From: Geosiphon pyriformis
Lineage: Eukaryota > Glomeromycota > Glomeromycetes > Archaeosporales > Geosiphonaceae
Length of the DNA: 64,000 nt
Assembly (NCBI GenBank): GCA_016748015.1
Contig: JAAOMT010000762.1
Span: 620,001 to 684,000 of the forward strand
Reading direction: 5' to 3'
Under the pieces are notes generated by a model. That model was not told the DNA's origin. It ran no database searches and saw nothing but the letters and a program-made list of their open reading frames with translations. A program made the translations under genes and the position numbers. How positions within the stretch are numbered: position 1 is the stretch's first letter; each line of letters opens with the position of its first letter. Shown in pieces: positions 38,195 to 49,700 of the stretch.

Positions 38195-39670
38195 GTGGCG
38201 ACCACACCAGACGCAACAACTCTAGAGTATTACCAGTCAATTTACACTTACTGCAAGCAAAGATTCAACATTCCAGATGGAATTGAAGTTGTCAAGAAAT
38301 CAGTATACCAATACATTGAAAACTGCATCAACAATTATCTTTTTGGAAATTACAATATCTCAGAAGTTAGAAGCAACCTTTACAATAATTTAGCACACTA
38401 TTCACAGTTGGGAACTGAAGATCTTAACAGTGAAACACTTGCCATTTACTTTCAAAAACTTAATTTTAACATTATCAAGTACTGTGAAGAAACATATCTA
38501 GTGCAGTCTCAATACTCTATTGATTTTGAATCAGAGACAAAAACAAGCAACAAAGGCAAAAACAAATTGAAGCAATACTCAAAAACCACCCTAAATACTC
38601 CAATACTACCAAAAACAACTGCCAAACACTTACAAACACCTGAACAAGGAACCAGTTCAAAACTCCCACTCACCATCACATCTTTTCCAGCTTCATTTGC
38701 ACAAGCACAAACACCTAATTCACTCTTGAATCGATTTGCAAGACCAAAAGATTTTACATCACTCAGAAGTCTCACCAGACAGCAAAAACCCCTTTAAACT
38801 AGTTCTAATCTTCTTGATTTTCCAGCTGAAAATCAAAGTGAACACTCTGAGACAGCAGCAAACAAAGAAAACAACTCTGAAATAACTGAAGAAGAATCAA
38901 TAGACAGTGAAAATAAAGAAAATAAAATGACAGCATACATTGCAAAAATTCCTGAATTTAATAAAAAAGACATTGAGACCAGTCCCCAAGAATGGCTCGA
39001 CCAAGTTACTAAAGCTGGAGATACAAATGAATGGAATGCTGCCAGAATGTTAAGAACAATTTCCTACTTTTTCAAAGAAACAGCAGAAGAATGATTTGAA
39101 AACTTGGCTATTCCATTCAATGATTGAGATGCTTTTAAAGTAGCCTTCCTTAAACAGTTCACTGACAATAATATCTCCATCACCCTTCGAAATCATTTTC
39201 ACAATATCAAACAAGAACCCTCCAAATCTGTTATGACTTATATTGGGAAATTCAACAAACTTCTCAGACAAATTTGCCAACTTGAAACTAAAGATTATTA
39301 TTCTGATGCTCAAATCTTGGATCAATTTATTACTGGTTTAAAGGATAAACTGATTAAAAAAGTTCACCCACATGCTCCAGAAGATTTAAACTCTGCCATT
39401 CAGCATGCAAAGAGATATGAAATGGCCATGGAAGAAGCCAATTATACAAAACTCATGAACTTAGTCATTGGAGAAACCAGTTCAGCAGCTGAAGAGAAAA
39501 TTGACCAATTTGCAAAGAAAGTCGAAAACTATTTCACCAACCAACAACAACAGCAACCCCAAAGATATCAACCACTCCAAAGACAGAATTAAAACAACTT
39601 CACATCACTTTCTAATAACCAGCCTCAGAGTTGCCATTACTGTGGAATTCCTGGCCACTGGAAAAAAGAT
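38195..39670 (+). pseudogene. gag of element B
   Basis: Same layout as gag A. The first sensible codon is GTG at 38195 (VATTPDATTLEYYQ); no ATG is available. The zinc knuckle CHYCGIPGHWKKDC is at about 39632-39673. Stops include TAA at 38796, two TGA at Trp positions (EE-stop-FEN near 39091, ND-stop-DAF near 39125; A has Trp at both) and TAA at 39590. Gag, protease, Cys-rich segment and dUTPase share one frame here, so the ancestral element made one Gag-Pol frame. Confidence 0.82.
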
Positions 39671-39999
39671 TGCAGAAAGCTACAATGAAACCAACAAAAT
39701 AAGAGTAATCAACATTACTCTCCACCACAGTAATCTTATTATCAACTACCACCACCAGCTTACTATCCACCAAGATCCCAATATCAAAGTAATTATTATC
39801 AGTCTGCTCCACAGCCAATTCAACAGCAATACCAACAACCACCCACACAACATTATCAAGTGTCTGCTCGAAGATTAATCCCACAAAATTAATTTACACC
39901 ACAAAACTGATACCAAGTAAACAACAATAGAATCAATTCGAACAACCAATTAGCTCCCCGAAATCCAGCTCAACCAAGACCCACCCATTATCATACTCA

Positions 40000-40738
40000 A
40001 CCTAACTATTTTACAATACCTGAAGAACAGAATTTTTACCATACTGCACTCTCGGAAGGTAGAGTTGCAGTACAACAACAAAACTCTTCCTATACTCCTA
40101 TCACAATCTCACCAGCCAGAATTGCTGAAAACACCAACCTTTCAGACATATTTCCTTTTGAGTTTAAAGCAAATGAGTCACCATTTCTGCTTAGCAATGC
40201 AGCTGCCAACAAACAAAAAGCAATCACTGCTATGTACACTAAAGCAAAAGTCGAAGGAAAGGCAATTCACTTGATCCTAGACAGTGGATCCACCAGAAGC
40301 ATCATCATCTACCAGTTAATGCAACAGTTAAAGAGAAATGTTGACTGACTAGCTCAGACAATTATTGTCACTGCTGATGGCATGAAAAAGACTCCAGTAG
40401 GAGAGATTGACAATTTCCCATTTACAATTGATGGAATCACCATTCCAGTTAAAGTTCTGGTCATGAATGCTCCCCAATACCAAGCTCTTGTTGGAAACAA
40501 TTGGCTCCAAAAAGCCAATGCAAAATTTGACTGGGAAACCCAAGAACAATATGCCCAAGTACCTGCTACTTGTGGTACATTTAACAAACACTCCGAAAAA
40601 GCCCCAGCTTTTGAATTCGAACTGGAAGAAGAAAAGCCCATCATTAAAACATTTATGGCACTTGGATCAACTTCCAATTGGGCCGATGAAACTGAACAAC
40701 AGTACTTTTCAACAAATGATTCTCTTGAAATAGAATAA
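40000..40738 (+). pseudogene. Protease domain of element B
   Basis: LILDSGSTRSIIIYQLM at about 40274-40323 holds the aspartic protease motif, followed by a TGA at the same Arg site as in A, then NNWLQKANAKFDW. The frame is open from 40382 to 40738. It has lost a short segment near 40550 relative to A (four codons after WETQEQ). Confidence 0.8.
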
Positions 40739-40799
40739 CCAGTAACAACTGGATGGAATGTCTTCTATTCAAAACCAGAACCACGAAAACAACACCCCT

Positions 40800-41420
40800 A
40801 CATTCCATTCAAATGCAAGGACTGCCACAAGAAACTCTCTTCAATGAGAGCCTGTATTTCACCTGAAGAAGAATATAAAAATCATACTTGTTATTACTGT
40901 AAGGCTTGCCATAGAGAATGATGGGGCCATCTAATAAAAAGAAGTGGAAAATAGGATAACACCCCTTGTTTGACTTGTGGATATATGCTACCAGAAGAAT
41001 ACAATTGGATTGATGTAGCAATGAGAGGAGGAGTCTGTGATCAGACCTGCCAATATGCTTTATCAATTTCAAAAAAAGTAAAAAGAGGAACACCCTTTGA
41101 TGCAGTATACAACAGTGCTCTCAACAAACTGTACTATTACCCTTATAATGTCGAAATGATTTTTGACCTAGCAATAGCTTTAATTAACAGAGCCACTCAA
41201 GAAAATGTTTGTCAAATAAAAGAATCAGAATATATTGCATACATCTTTGAAATCACTGGATACAACTATGAAGATGAAGTAGAAGTATATCACCAAATTT
41301 CCAGTCACACTTACTCAACCAAAGAAGCTCAAGCTCAATGACTAAAGCAAATGAACGTTAAATTGTGTGAAGAATGCATAATGCCCTGTAATGAGCAATG
41401 GTGCCCTGAATGCTATGCTC
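40800..41420 (+). pseudogene. Cys-rich segment, element B
   Basis: CKDCHKK, YYCKACHRE, CLTCGYM, CDQTCQY, CEECIMPCNEQWCPECY. All cysteines seen in A are kept, and the WCPEC that A lost to a stop is intact. Stops occur at 40920 (TGA), 40953 (TAG) and 41339 (TGA). Conservation of the cysteines while surrounding residues drift points to past selection for metal binding. Confidence 0.72.
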
Positions 41421-41529
41421 TTAGCATTCTCCTGCTTAGTGAAAACGAAATTGAATTTGGAGAACCTGAAGCAACAGAAGAAATTAAAACAACATCCATC
41501 TATCTTATCAAAACTCAGTCTGTCTTACA

Positions 41530-41956
41530 ACTCAAATACTTTAACAACAATGGACAAGGAATAAAACCTGAAAAAGCACATGAAATTGATGCTGGATATG
41601 ACCTAAAATATCCAGACAAAAATACTCTTGTTCTCAAACCCAAATCTCTCACAAAAATCAACCTCAAAATTGCACTCGAAATCCTGCCAGGAGCAATGAT
41701 TCAAATTGCCTCCCAGTCCTCTCTGGCAAGCAAAGAAATTAATGTTAGAGGAGGAATAATTGATGCTGGATATACAGAAGACATTATAGTGATGCTTCAA
41801 AATGAAACTGACAAACCATTCAAGATTAACCATGCTGAAAAAATTGCCCAAGCTATTTACCTACCTCTAATCAACATTTTGGGTTTACAACTAGTCAATC
41901 AAAGAGAACAATTAGAAAAAAGTGATAGAGAAACCCAAGGTTTTGGTTCAACTGGA
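41530..41956 (+). pseudogene. dUTPase domain of element B (motifs all present)
   Basis: AHEIDAGYDL (about 41576-41605), QIASQSSLASKEI, GGIIDAGYTEDI (catalytic Asp codon at 41762-41764), FKINHAEKIAQAIYLPL and RETQGFGSTG ending at 41956. This frame is open from 41351 to 41956 with no stop inside the domain. The usual Arg of motif 2 is Gln in both copies, probably from CGA or CGG decay. The TGA directly after the last Gly (41957) is CAA in element A. Confidence 0.87.
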
Positions 41957-42399
41957 TGATTCACAGTTCCAGTTAATATAGCTTTTAACACACAGAATGA
42001 ATTCCACCAGATTCTCAGACTTCCACAACCAATTACCATCTCACCCTTTGAAGAACATCTGGAAATCTACACCTGTCTAAAGCCAACAACCACACAACAA
42101 ATTTTTGAGTCCAATGAACAAGTCTGCTTGGAACATAATATTTCGATCCCAAACATTTATATTCCAGAAGGAACAAAGAAAGTTTGAGTTATTTTTATAA
42201 TCCCAACAATTACTCCATAGTTCTATTAAATAACTTAGAAATTGAAGTCATTCACAATAACATTTTTTAACAAGAACTACCCCAGACAGTTCTCAATTTC
42301 TCGGAAATCATTGAATATTCACTACTAAAAATCAACCCAAACCCTAGCTCTGAAAACTACCATGTTGTCATGAAAAAATTATCTTGAATCAACATGGGA

Positions 42400-45233
42400 C
42401 AACTTGAACCACAACAACAGAGCCAGCTCAAAGAGCTAATTGCAGAATTTGCCAATATCTTTGCTAAAAACAACAATGACTTAGAAAGAACCAATTTGGT
42501 CCAACACCAAATTTATACAGGAAATGCCAAACCAAGAAGACAACAAACATATTAAGTTGCTCCAGAAAGCCACCAATTCATCTGAGAAGAAGTACAACAA
42601 ATGCTTAACAACAGGCTCATCCAACCCTCCATGAGTCTTTGGGCTTTACCTGTAGTGCTAATTAAAAAGAAAAATGGAAAGATACGATTTTGTGTTGACT
42701 ACTGACAACTCAACAGTGTTACAATTGAAAATGCCTACTCCCTTCCCCAAATTGATAACATGTTAGATGCTCTTGGAAAATCCAAATACTTTTCAACACT
42801 AGATTTAAAAAGCAGTTACTGGCAAGTTGCTATGGATCCCAAAGATTGTCCCAAAACAGTATTCACCACCCAAGGCGGAAATTACAAGTTCAATGTAATG
42901 CTTTTCAGATTATGCAATACATCAGCAACGTTTCAGAGATTAATGGATGTTGTGTATCATAACTCCTTTGGAAGTCAGTAGTCGTTTATCTTGACGATAC
43001 TGATGTTTATTCTCCATCGTTCGAATTACACTTAAAATACCTGCAAGAAGTTTTTCAATGATTACAAAAAGCAGGACTAAAACTCAACATCAAAAAATAC
43101 TACTTTGGAAAAACAAACTTGGCCTTCCTTGGTCATATTGTTAGTAAAGATGGAATCAAACCAGACCCTGGAAAAATCAGTGCTGTCAAAAACTTCAAAA
43201 CTTCTCGAAACACTACAGAACTAAGAAGATTTATAGGGTTAGCCTCCTACTATCAGAAGTTTATTAAAAGATTCTCAGAAATTGCAAAACCTCTTAACCA
43301 GCTTACTACCAAAAACGTCAAATACGAATGGACTGCTGAATGCTAAAATGCATTTGAAATCCTCAAAGAAAAACTAATGACAGCTCCAATTCTTGCCTAC
43401 TCAGATTTCAGCAACCAATTCCGATTAGCAACAGATGCCTCTTATACTGCCTTTGGTGTTATCCTATCACAATTGGATGACAATGGAAATGAGCGAGTAA
43501 TCACCTATGCCAGCAGAACATTAAAACCAGCTGAGAAAAATTATTCTGCCACAGAACTAGAAACAGCAGCCATAATCTGGGTCCTACACCACTTTAACCT
43601 TTATCTCAGGCCTAAAGAATTCGATATTATCACTGATAATATTGGATTCAAATGGCTTCAGAACAAAAATACTCAGCTGAATGCAAAACAAACCTGATGG
43701 ACAGGATTTCTAGCAAACTATCGATACATAGTACATCACAAACCAGAAAAACTCCACACCAATATTGACTGTCTCTCCAAAATGAGACAAGATTAGAAAA
43801 CACAAAAACTAACATTCAACTTAACCAACCAAAACAGCCAACAAACAATGAATTTGGAAAACTACAACAATCTCAAACAATATTTGGAAACATTAACAAT
43901 CCCAACAGATTGGTTTCCAGATGAAAAACATCAACTACAACAACAAGCCAAACAATATTTTCTACATAACAACATTATTTATCATTGAAATTTCAAAAAC
44001 TCAGACAAACCACTCAGATTAATACAAGAACAGGAAAAAAAGACTATATTATACAACATGCACTCAGATCCTTCATCAGCACACTTTGGAAATGACAGCA
44101 CCACCCAAAGAACACTAGAATACTATTTTTGGCCTCGAATAAGAAAAGACATTCACAAATATGTCGAATCTTGTGATAGTTGTCAAAGAAGAGGAGGAAA
44201 ACACCCTACTGAACCATTAAATTCAATCAAAGTTGGACAACCCTTCAACTGAATTGGTATCAATTTAGTCGGACCACTATCTATCACCACTCAAAGAAAC
44301 CATTATATTGCAGTAGCTGTAGACTATTTTACTAAATGGTCCGAAGCCAGAGCCATTCAACAAGCAGATGCGAAATCAGTAGTAAATTTCATCTATGAAG
44401 ACATCATTTGTAGACATGGATATCCAATTGAACTTTTATCTGATCAGGGAACACACTTTGTGAACAACCTGATACAAGAAATTTGCGAACAATTTAATGT
44501 CAAAAGACCTCTGTCTTCACCCTACTATTCATAAACAAACAGACTTGTGGAACATTTTAACAGAACATTGTGTGAGTCATTAGCCAAAGTCTCAACTGAT
44601 TTTGAGCAAAAGTGGGATATTTTTATTCCATCAGTGTTACTAGCATATAGAACACTAAAACAAGATACCACAAAATACACACCATTTGATTTAACTTATG
44701 AAAGAACAGCAACATTACCAATTAGTTTCATAGTGGAAACATACCCAGCACAACCAATTGATAAAAACAATTTTCAGGAAACACTACAACAAAGAGCCTA
44801 CACTCTGCTTAGCACATTAGAAAGAAAACGATGAATAGTAGCAACTCATATTGAACATTCTCAAGCTCAACAAAAAGAAAGATATGACAACAAATTACCA
44901 CCTATTACCAACAAATTTAAAGTTGGAAATAAAGTTCTCTTACACAGAACTAAAGCTGAAAAACAATAGAGTGGGAAATTTGAAAATAAATGGGATGGAC
45001 CATTCTTTATCCATGAAATTCTAGACAACAGATCATACAAGCTAAGACTTGATGACAAAATTCTAGCAAAAGTTGCACATGGAGATTATTTGAAACACTA
45101 TAATTCCAGAAACAATCCTGAATCATTAATTCTACAAATTGACACACATTCCTCTTTAATCAATCCCAAAAATATTCCCTGGAATTTAGAACCAATAGTT
45201 GTTATTGAACAACCTCCCAACTTGAACACTTAA
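42400..45233 (+). pseudogene. RT, RNase H and integrase of element B
   Basis: RT: VLIKKKNGK, FSTLDLKSSYW, then a 1-bp loss near 42950 shifts the frame. VVYLDDTD (42981-43004) keeps the YLDD active site. Another 1-bp loss is near 42198, before RT. RNase H: RLATDAS, ATELETA, IITDNIG (about 43420-43650). Integrase: ATG near 43849, HHCC zinc domain (CDSCQRRGG), then GINLV at 44256-44270 where A has GIDLV, so the first catalytic Asp is Asn. LLSDQGTHF and RLVEHFNRTL complete DDE. Stop at 45231-45233; no chromodomain. Confidence 0.85.
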
Positions 45234-45355
45234 TTTAAATTTATTATTATAGTTATCTTCTTATAATTTAGAAACAATCTCACAAAAACAAAACAAAAAT
45301 AACATAAAAACCCATATACCAAAAATAATTTTCTTTTATTTTCAAATCTCTTATA

Positions 45356-46075
45356 ATGACTATTCTTCAAAACATTCAACAATTATCCCAAAAACTAATG
45401 TTAGCTTTAAAAACAATACCCGAATTATCTATTACTGTTACTGGAAACCACATTAATTATATCCAAACAGAAGTAGTCACAAATTTAGCTCCAAATTTAT
45501 GAAAATATCATCCATATAAGAAGAACACAAGAAATTATTCTGGAATTTACCTACCAGAACTTTTAAAGCTTGCTTTAAGAGAAAACTTAATGCTCATTCT
45601 TATTAGTATTCCACCGAATGCTACTATTCAACAAAAACTTCAACTGTGTTTTAATGAAAAAAACTACAACTATACTCCAATATATAGATATTTCTACATT
45701 GGAAAAACACTTTATAAACAAAAACGGGAGCTTACAGCAGCAAACCTCACAAAAGAAGTTATTCGGAAACAACTTCACAATGAATTCAAGACAACAGCTG
45801 GACTTACAAACAGTCATTATAAACTAAGAGCTGCTCTTAAACTTTATGACCTATTCCACACTTGTAAAAACGTCCTACAAAACCCAATTTTACAACTTTT
45901 GAAAATTTAATACATTGAAAAGCTCACAGAACTAAAATTTCAACAATTTTCAGACCAAATTTCTTCAATAATTTTGGATTATTATCTGGAAATTACAGAC
46001 AGTACTTGAACTTTGATGGAGCTTAGTCTTGAAGAGAAGGTTATGTTACTAGATGAAATTAAAGATATTGTTTAG
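45356..46075 (+). pseudogene. Extra ORF of element B, overlapping the 3' LTR
   Basis: ATG at 45356 (MTILQNIQQLSQKLMLAL). About 239 codons in one frame end at TAG 46073-46075, 32 bases inside the 3' LTR. Only three internal stops are seen; by comparison with A and 47016-47185 they are CGA-to-TGA, CAA-to-TAA and TGG-to-TGA. The protein would be soluble, Leu/Gln/Thr-rich and helical near its end (QFSDQISSIILDYYLEI). No family is recognised. The polypurine tract lies within it. Confidence 0.72.
46031..46040 (+). other. Polypurine tract of element B
   Basis: GAAGAGAAGG ends three bases before the 3' LTR (46044). The matching site for element A is GAGAAGGAGG at 47173-47182. It is the likely plus-strand primer site and is also coding for the extra ORF. 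Confidence 0.65.
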
Positions 46076-47011
46076 CATGAAATTACCCTTATAAATCTTA
46101 TCATTAATTAGCATATATTATCATTTCAAATTATTACTTATTATATTAGCAAAATATTCGAAATTATCATTTAATTAATAACTCAATTTGTACATAACAC
46201 AAATGTAACCTAATTGCGATGATCAATCATGCAATACTCCAAACTATGTAACATTCAAAAAGTTCACCAAAATAATTGATAGTTTACTGAAATATCTAAT
46301 AGTTCACAGAAATAACTTGTAGTTCACCGAAATGTATCTTTAGTTCAGCAAAATTGTAGAAAATAGCAAAGTTTGAGTTCATAGAATAGTGTTACAACAA
46401 GTTGTATAAAAGAAGAGTGTCTCTCTTCAAGAAAATGTATCTTACTTCAGATTAAAAATAATTAGAATAATTCTTTACATCCAAAAGACAAATAAATATC
46501 AAATAATTTGAAAAGCCAAATTTTTAAATTATTTCTGTTGAAATTAACCAATTCCTATTAACAGTTTGAAATTGACTAGCTACCAATTTTGGTAAACTGT
46601 TAAAGCACTTCCAGACCTGGATCCGAAACAACTTCCATAAATCATTAGTTTTATTTTTTTCTTTTACATTTCTTTTATTCTCTTTCTTTTCTTATTATAA
46701 TCATTTGAGTAGCCTACAGATGAGAATTCCTGTAGAAGAGTTGACTTTCACAGCAAAGTAACTATACATTTTTAGTGAACTTCCAGACAAGCAATTCCTG
46801 GGAAAGAGTTGATGTTTACTACAACATAACTATACAAAGTAACTGGCACAAAATTGGCCATTCCACTTATAAGCCCAGCAGTTCAAATTATAGGAGATAA
46901 TTTGAAGATAAATTCAGTTATCAGAGGTTCAAACACTTTCCATAATCGTGAATTAACAGCATTACAACAAACATACAAGAGCTAAGAAGAGACCAAAAAC
47001 CTCCAGTAACA
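46044..47011 (+). repeat. 3' LTR of element B
   Basis: TGTTACTAGA...CTCCAGTAACA, 968 bp. It is closest to 37163-38149 and differs from it mostly by transitions plus a small deletion near 46265. Target duplicate ACGT follows. Confidence 0.85.
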
Positions 47012-47185
47012 ACGTCTTACAAAACCCAATTTTACAGCCTTTGAAGATTCAATGTATTGGAAAGCTTACAGAACTGAAATTTCAACAATTTTCAGACCAA
47101 ATTTCTTCAATAATTTTGGATTATTATCTGGAAATTACAGACAGTACTTGGACTTTGACAGAGCTCAGTCTTGAGAAGGAGGTTA
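47012..47185 (+). pseudogene. 3' end of element A interior (end of the extra ORF)
   Basis: Nearly identical to 45869-46043 of element B and exactly the part missing from A at 37162. The frame continues to a stop in the LTR. It retains CAA and TGG codons where B has TAA and TGA. Confidence 0.85.
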
Positions 47186-48169
47186 TGTTATCAGACAAAA
47201 TTAAAGATATTGTTTAGCATGAAATTATCCTTATAAATCTTATTATTAATTAGCATATATTATCGTTTCAAATTATCACTTATTACATTAGCAAAATATC
47301 CGAAATTATCATTTAATTAATAACCCAATTGGTACATAACACAAATGTAATTTAAGTGCAATGATCAATCATGCAATACCCCGAAATATGTAACATTCAA
47401 AAGTTTGCTGAAATTTGTAGAAATTCACTAAAATAATTGATAGTTCACTGAAATATCTAATAGTTCACAGAAATAACTTGTAGTTCACCAAAATATATTT
47501 TTAGTTCAGCAAAATTGTAGAAAAAAGCAAAGTTCAAGTTCATAGAATAGTGTTACAACAAGTTGTATAAAAGAAGAGCTTCTCTCTTTGAGAAAATATA
47601 TCTTACTTTAGATTTATTACTTAGAACCATTTCTATATACACAAAAAGAAATAAATATCAAATAATTTGAAAAACCAAATTCTTTAATTATTGCACTTGG
47701 AAAATCCCCAAAACTCAACTAACGTTTTAAAATTGATTAGCTACCAATTTCAGTAAAACTATTAGTGACTCCAGGCCTGGATAGAAAACGTTTTCCTTGA
47801 CAGAATTCTATTTCTTTTACATTTCTTTTATTTTTTTCTTTTATTTTCTTATTATAATCATTAGGGTAGCCTACAGACAAGATTCCTGTAGAAAAGTTAA
47901 CTTTCACAGCAAAATAACTACACATTTTTTAGTAAGCTTCCAGACAAGCAATTCTTGAAAAAAAGTTAATGTTTACTACAATGTAACTACATGAAACAAC
48001 TGGTACGGAATTGGCCATTCCACTTATAAGCCCAGCAGTTCAAATTATAGAAGATAATTTGAAGATAAAATTCAGTTATTGGAGGTTCAAACACTTCTCA
48101 TAGTCATGAATTAACAGTATTACAACAAACATACAAGAGCTAAAAAGAGACCAAAAACCTCTGGTAACA
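47186..48169 (+). repeat. 3' LTR of element A
   Basis: TGTTATCAGA...TCTGGTAACA, 984 bp. It pairs with 28511-29495 by private shared segments. CTAC target duplicate follows at 48170. Confidence 0.87.
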
Positions 48170-49216
48170 CTACATCCTTTAATGTTACTGTTGATATTGG
48201 AATCTTACCATTATACTGATTAATAAAATAGAAAAAAAACAACTTTCAGTATTGTGTCTTAAAAGATGCAATAATTCCTGCATCTAATAGTTGCAAATGG
48301 GATATTGTATTAGATGGTAGATATTTAATCATAATATTAGATAATACAGAAGGTTTTTTACTATGGGGACTAGCATTATCAAGCAATAGCAAAATCTTTT
48401 TTTTCTTGTGATGCATTTTTTCATTTAATAAATTAAGCCATTCACTAAAAATATCAGTTCACATCTATGCTTTTGTATTGTAATGATAAGTAATTGGAAG
48501 TGCATTCATATTAATATTGCAAAAACATTATGGCTTTGCAGCTTTGTTGATAATTAAAGGCTACAACTTAATGCTGTTTGTTGCATTACAAGCAAGAAGT
48601 ATGGTAATTTGACTCTTATCACACTTGGTACCAGAGGTAAATCTTGTTGCCAAAGTTGTATTTGGTGGCATTCTAAAAAATAATGCTGTCTTATCGGCAT
48701 TGTAAACATTATTTAAATCATATTTGTTGATAATCTCACACAGTTTTTCTCATTCCTCTAGTAAAATTTCTAAGAAGGCACTGTTTGCTTTGCCATGTAT
48801 CTTAATGTGGTGCAAATTATGACATTTCTTGAACTTTTCTAACCAACCATCTGATGCTTTAAAGTTATTTTCTTCCAGAAACTTTTTAGCAAACTTAAGG
48901 GCTTTCATTTGTAATATTTTTTTAGTAAGAATACAGCTAGTGCTCCAAGCATCTATTCTCCCAGTACATTATTTATCTTTGGAAACATCTCTTTTCTGTT
49001 CTTTGTCAATTGACCAAAGTTGTCAGATACATTTTTTTTAATCCATCGGTCTGATTTCACAAGTATCTTTGTTACAGTAAAGTGATCAATCTTTAGATTA
49101 AATATTTTAATAAGTCTATTTGTTGAGTAGTCAGGATGCTTTAGTTTGTATTGGCAGAAAGCCTTTTTAGTCTTCAAGAAGATTGCTGCTCACTTTTGGT
49201 TCACGTTTTTTGGCAT
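48170..49216 (-). pseudogene. Tigger transposase, N-terminal and catalytic part
   Basis: The minus-strand ATG at 49216 opens MPKNVNQK, TGA, AAIFLKTKKAFCQYKLKHP: the pogo/Tigger helix-turn-helix DNA-binding domain. It is followed by KASDGWLEKFKKCHN (CENP-B-like second HTH). The DDE core has NADKTALFFRMPP (first Asp) and ILLLLDNASPHSKK (second Asp). The third acidic position (LLDAGIIASFK) follows before the junction at 48170. About eight stops. It would have cut and pasted the element. Confidence 0.85.
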
Positions 49217-49367
49217 ATTAATAAGAACACACTTTTTATTGCATTTTGTTTTTATAATGTGTTAATGTATCTGTTATGTCTCAAATGTCATTTTGCCTTA
49301 TATCTAATCAGACAGGTAAGGTGTTTCATGTTATATGAGATGCTTCAGATTATAAAAAGTGGCTAAA

Positions 49368-49655
49368 TTATAAAAATGAAAGTTTTAACTGTAGAATTCT
49401 AAGTGCAAATGACAGATTCTTAGTAAAAAGAAACCTAATTTTGATAATGCATCTGCAACACTTTTTGTCTCTTACTCCTAACTGATAATCAATAATGAAG
49501 GCTGTCAATTTAATCTTCTGCATACTTGTATAATCACATAGAAGATAGCACAATGTTATGTTGTCAAGTCTTCCAAACACAGCAATGCTTATATCAATTA
49601 GAATATCAATATAAAATACTTTGTACAATATCAGGAATATCAGAATGAAAGTCAA
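49368..49655 (-). pseudogene. Unassigned coding remnant (minus)
   Basis: 95-residue open stretch with a non-random look (DNITLCYLLCDYTSMQKIKL, DKKCCRCIIKIR, a CC-x-C cluster). It is the 5' neighbour, head to head, of the plus-strand remnant at 49701. No known domain. Confidence 0.4.
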
Positions 49656-49700
49656 CTGCAGTTTTTTAAAAAATGTCCTAATTATTATAAGTTATGGAAT

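Larger units (their letters stand above)
37163..47011 (+). mobile_element. Ty3/gypsy element B (family 1), inserted in element A
   Basis: 9,849 bp with LTRs 37163-38149 and 46044-47011. These share private features (CTTCAGATTAAAAATAATTA, CCAAAAGACAAATAAATATC) not found in the LTRs of A. Flanking 4-bp duplication: ACAT (37159-37162) and ACGT (47012-47015). Element A's extra ORF continues at 47016 exactly where it broke off. The coding order equals that of A. It is better preserved than A in places (YLDD retained), but has two 1-bp frameshifts in pol and a D-to-N change in the integrase core. Confidence 0.88.
28511..48169 (+). mobile_element. Ty3/gypsy element A (family 1), interrupted by element B
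   Basis: Delimited by LTRs 28511-29495 and 47186-48169. These share diagnostic segments (for example TCTCTCTTTGAGAAAATATA and a TTAGAACCATTTCTA block) that are absent from the two inner LTRs. It sits in the Tigger transposase with target duplication CCAC (28507-28510) and CTAC (48170-48173). Its interior is 29496-37162 plus 47016-47185; the gap is element B. Order: PBS, gag, protease, Cys-rich segment, dUTPase, RT, RNase H, integrase, extra ORF. Without B it is about 9.8 kb. Numerous stops, a 34-bp deletion and an YLNN active site mean that it is dead. Confidence 0.88.

Noticed and set aside
31629-44252. TGA read as a sense codon (Arg or Trp) because of the many conserved in-frame TGA in the gypsy elements
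   Set aside because: Copy comparison shows CGA or TGG at individual sites in the sister copy, TAA and TAG stops also occur, and the Sel1 gene uses TGA as its natural stop. Transition decay explains the pattern.
28511-48169. A simple tandem array of elements sharing LTRs through unequal recombination
   Set aside because: LTR pairing by private variants (outer with outer, inner with inner), the 4-bp duplications and the exact continuation of A's extra ORF at 47016 show nested insertion instead.
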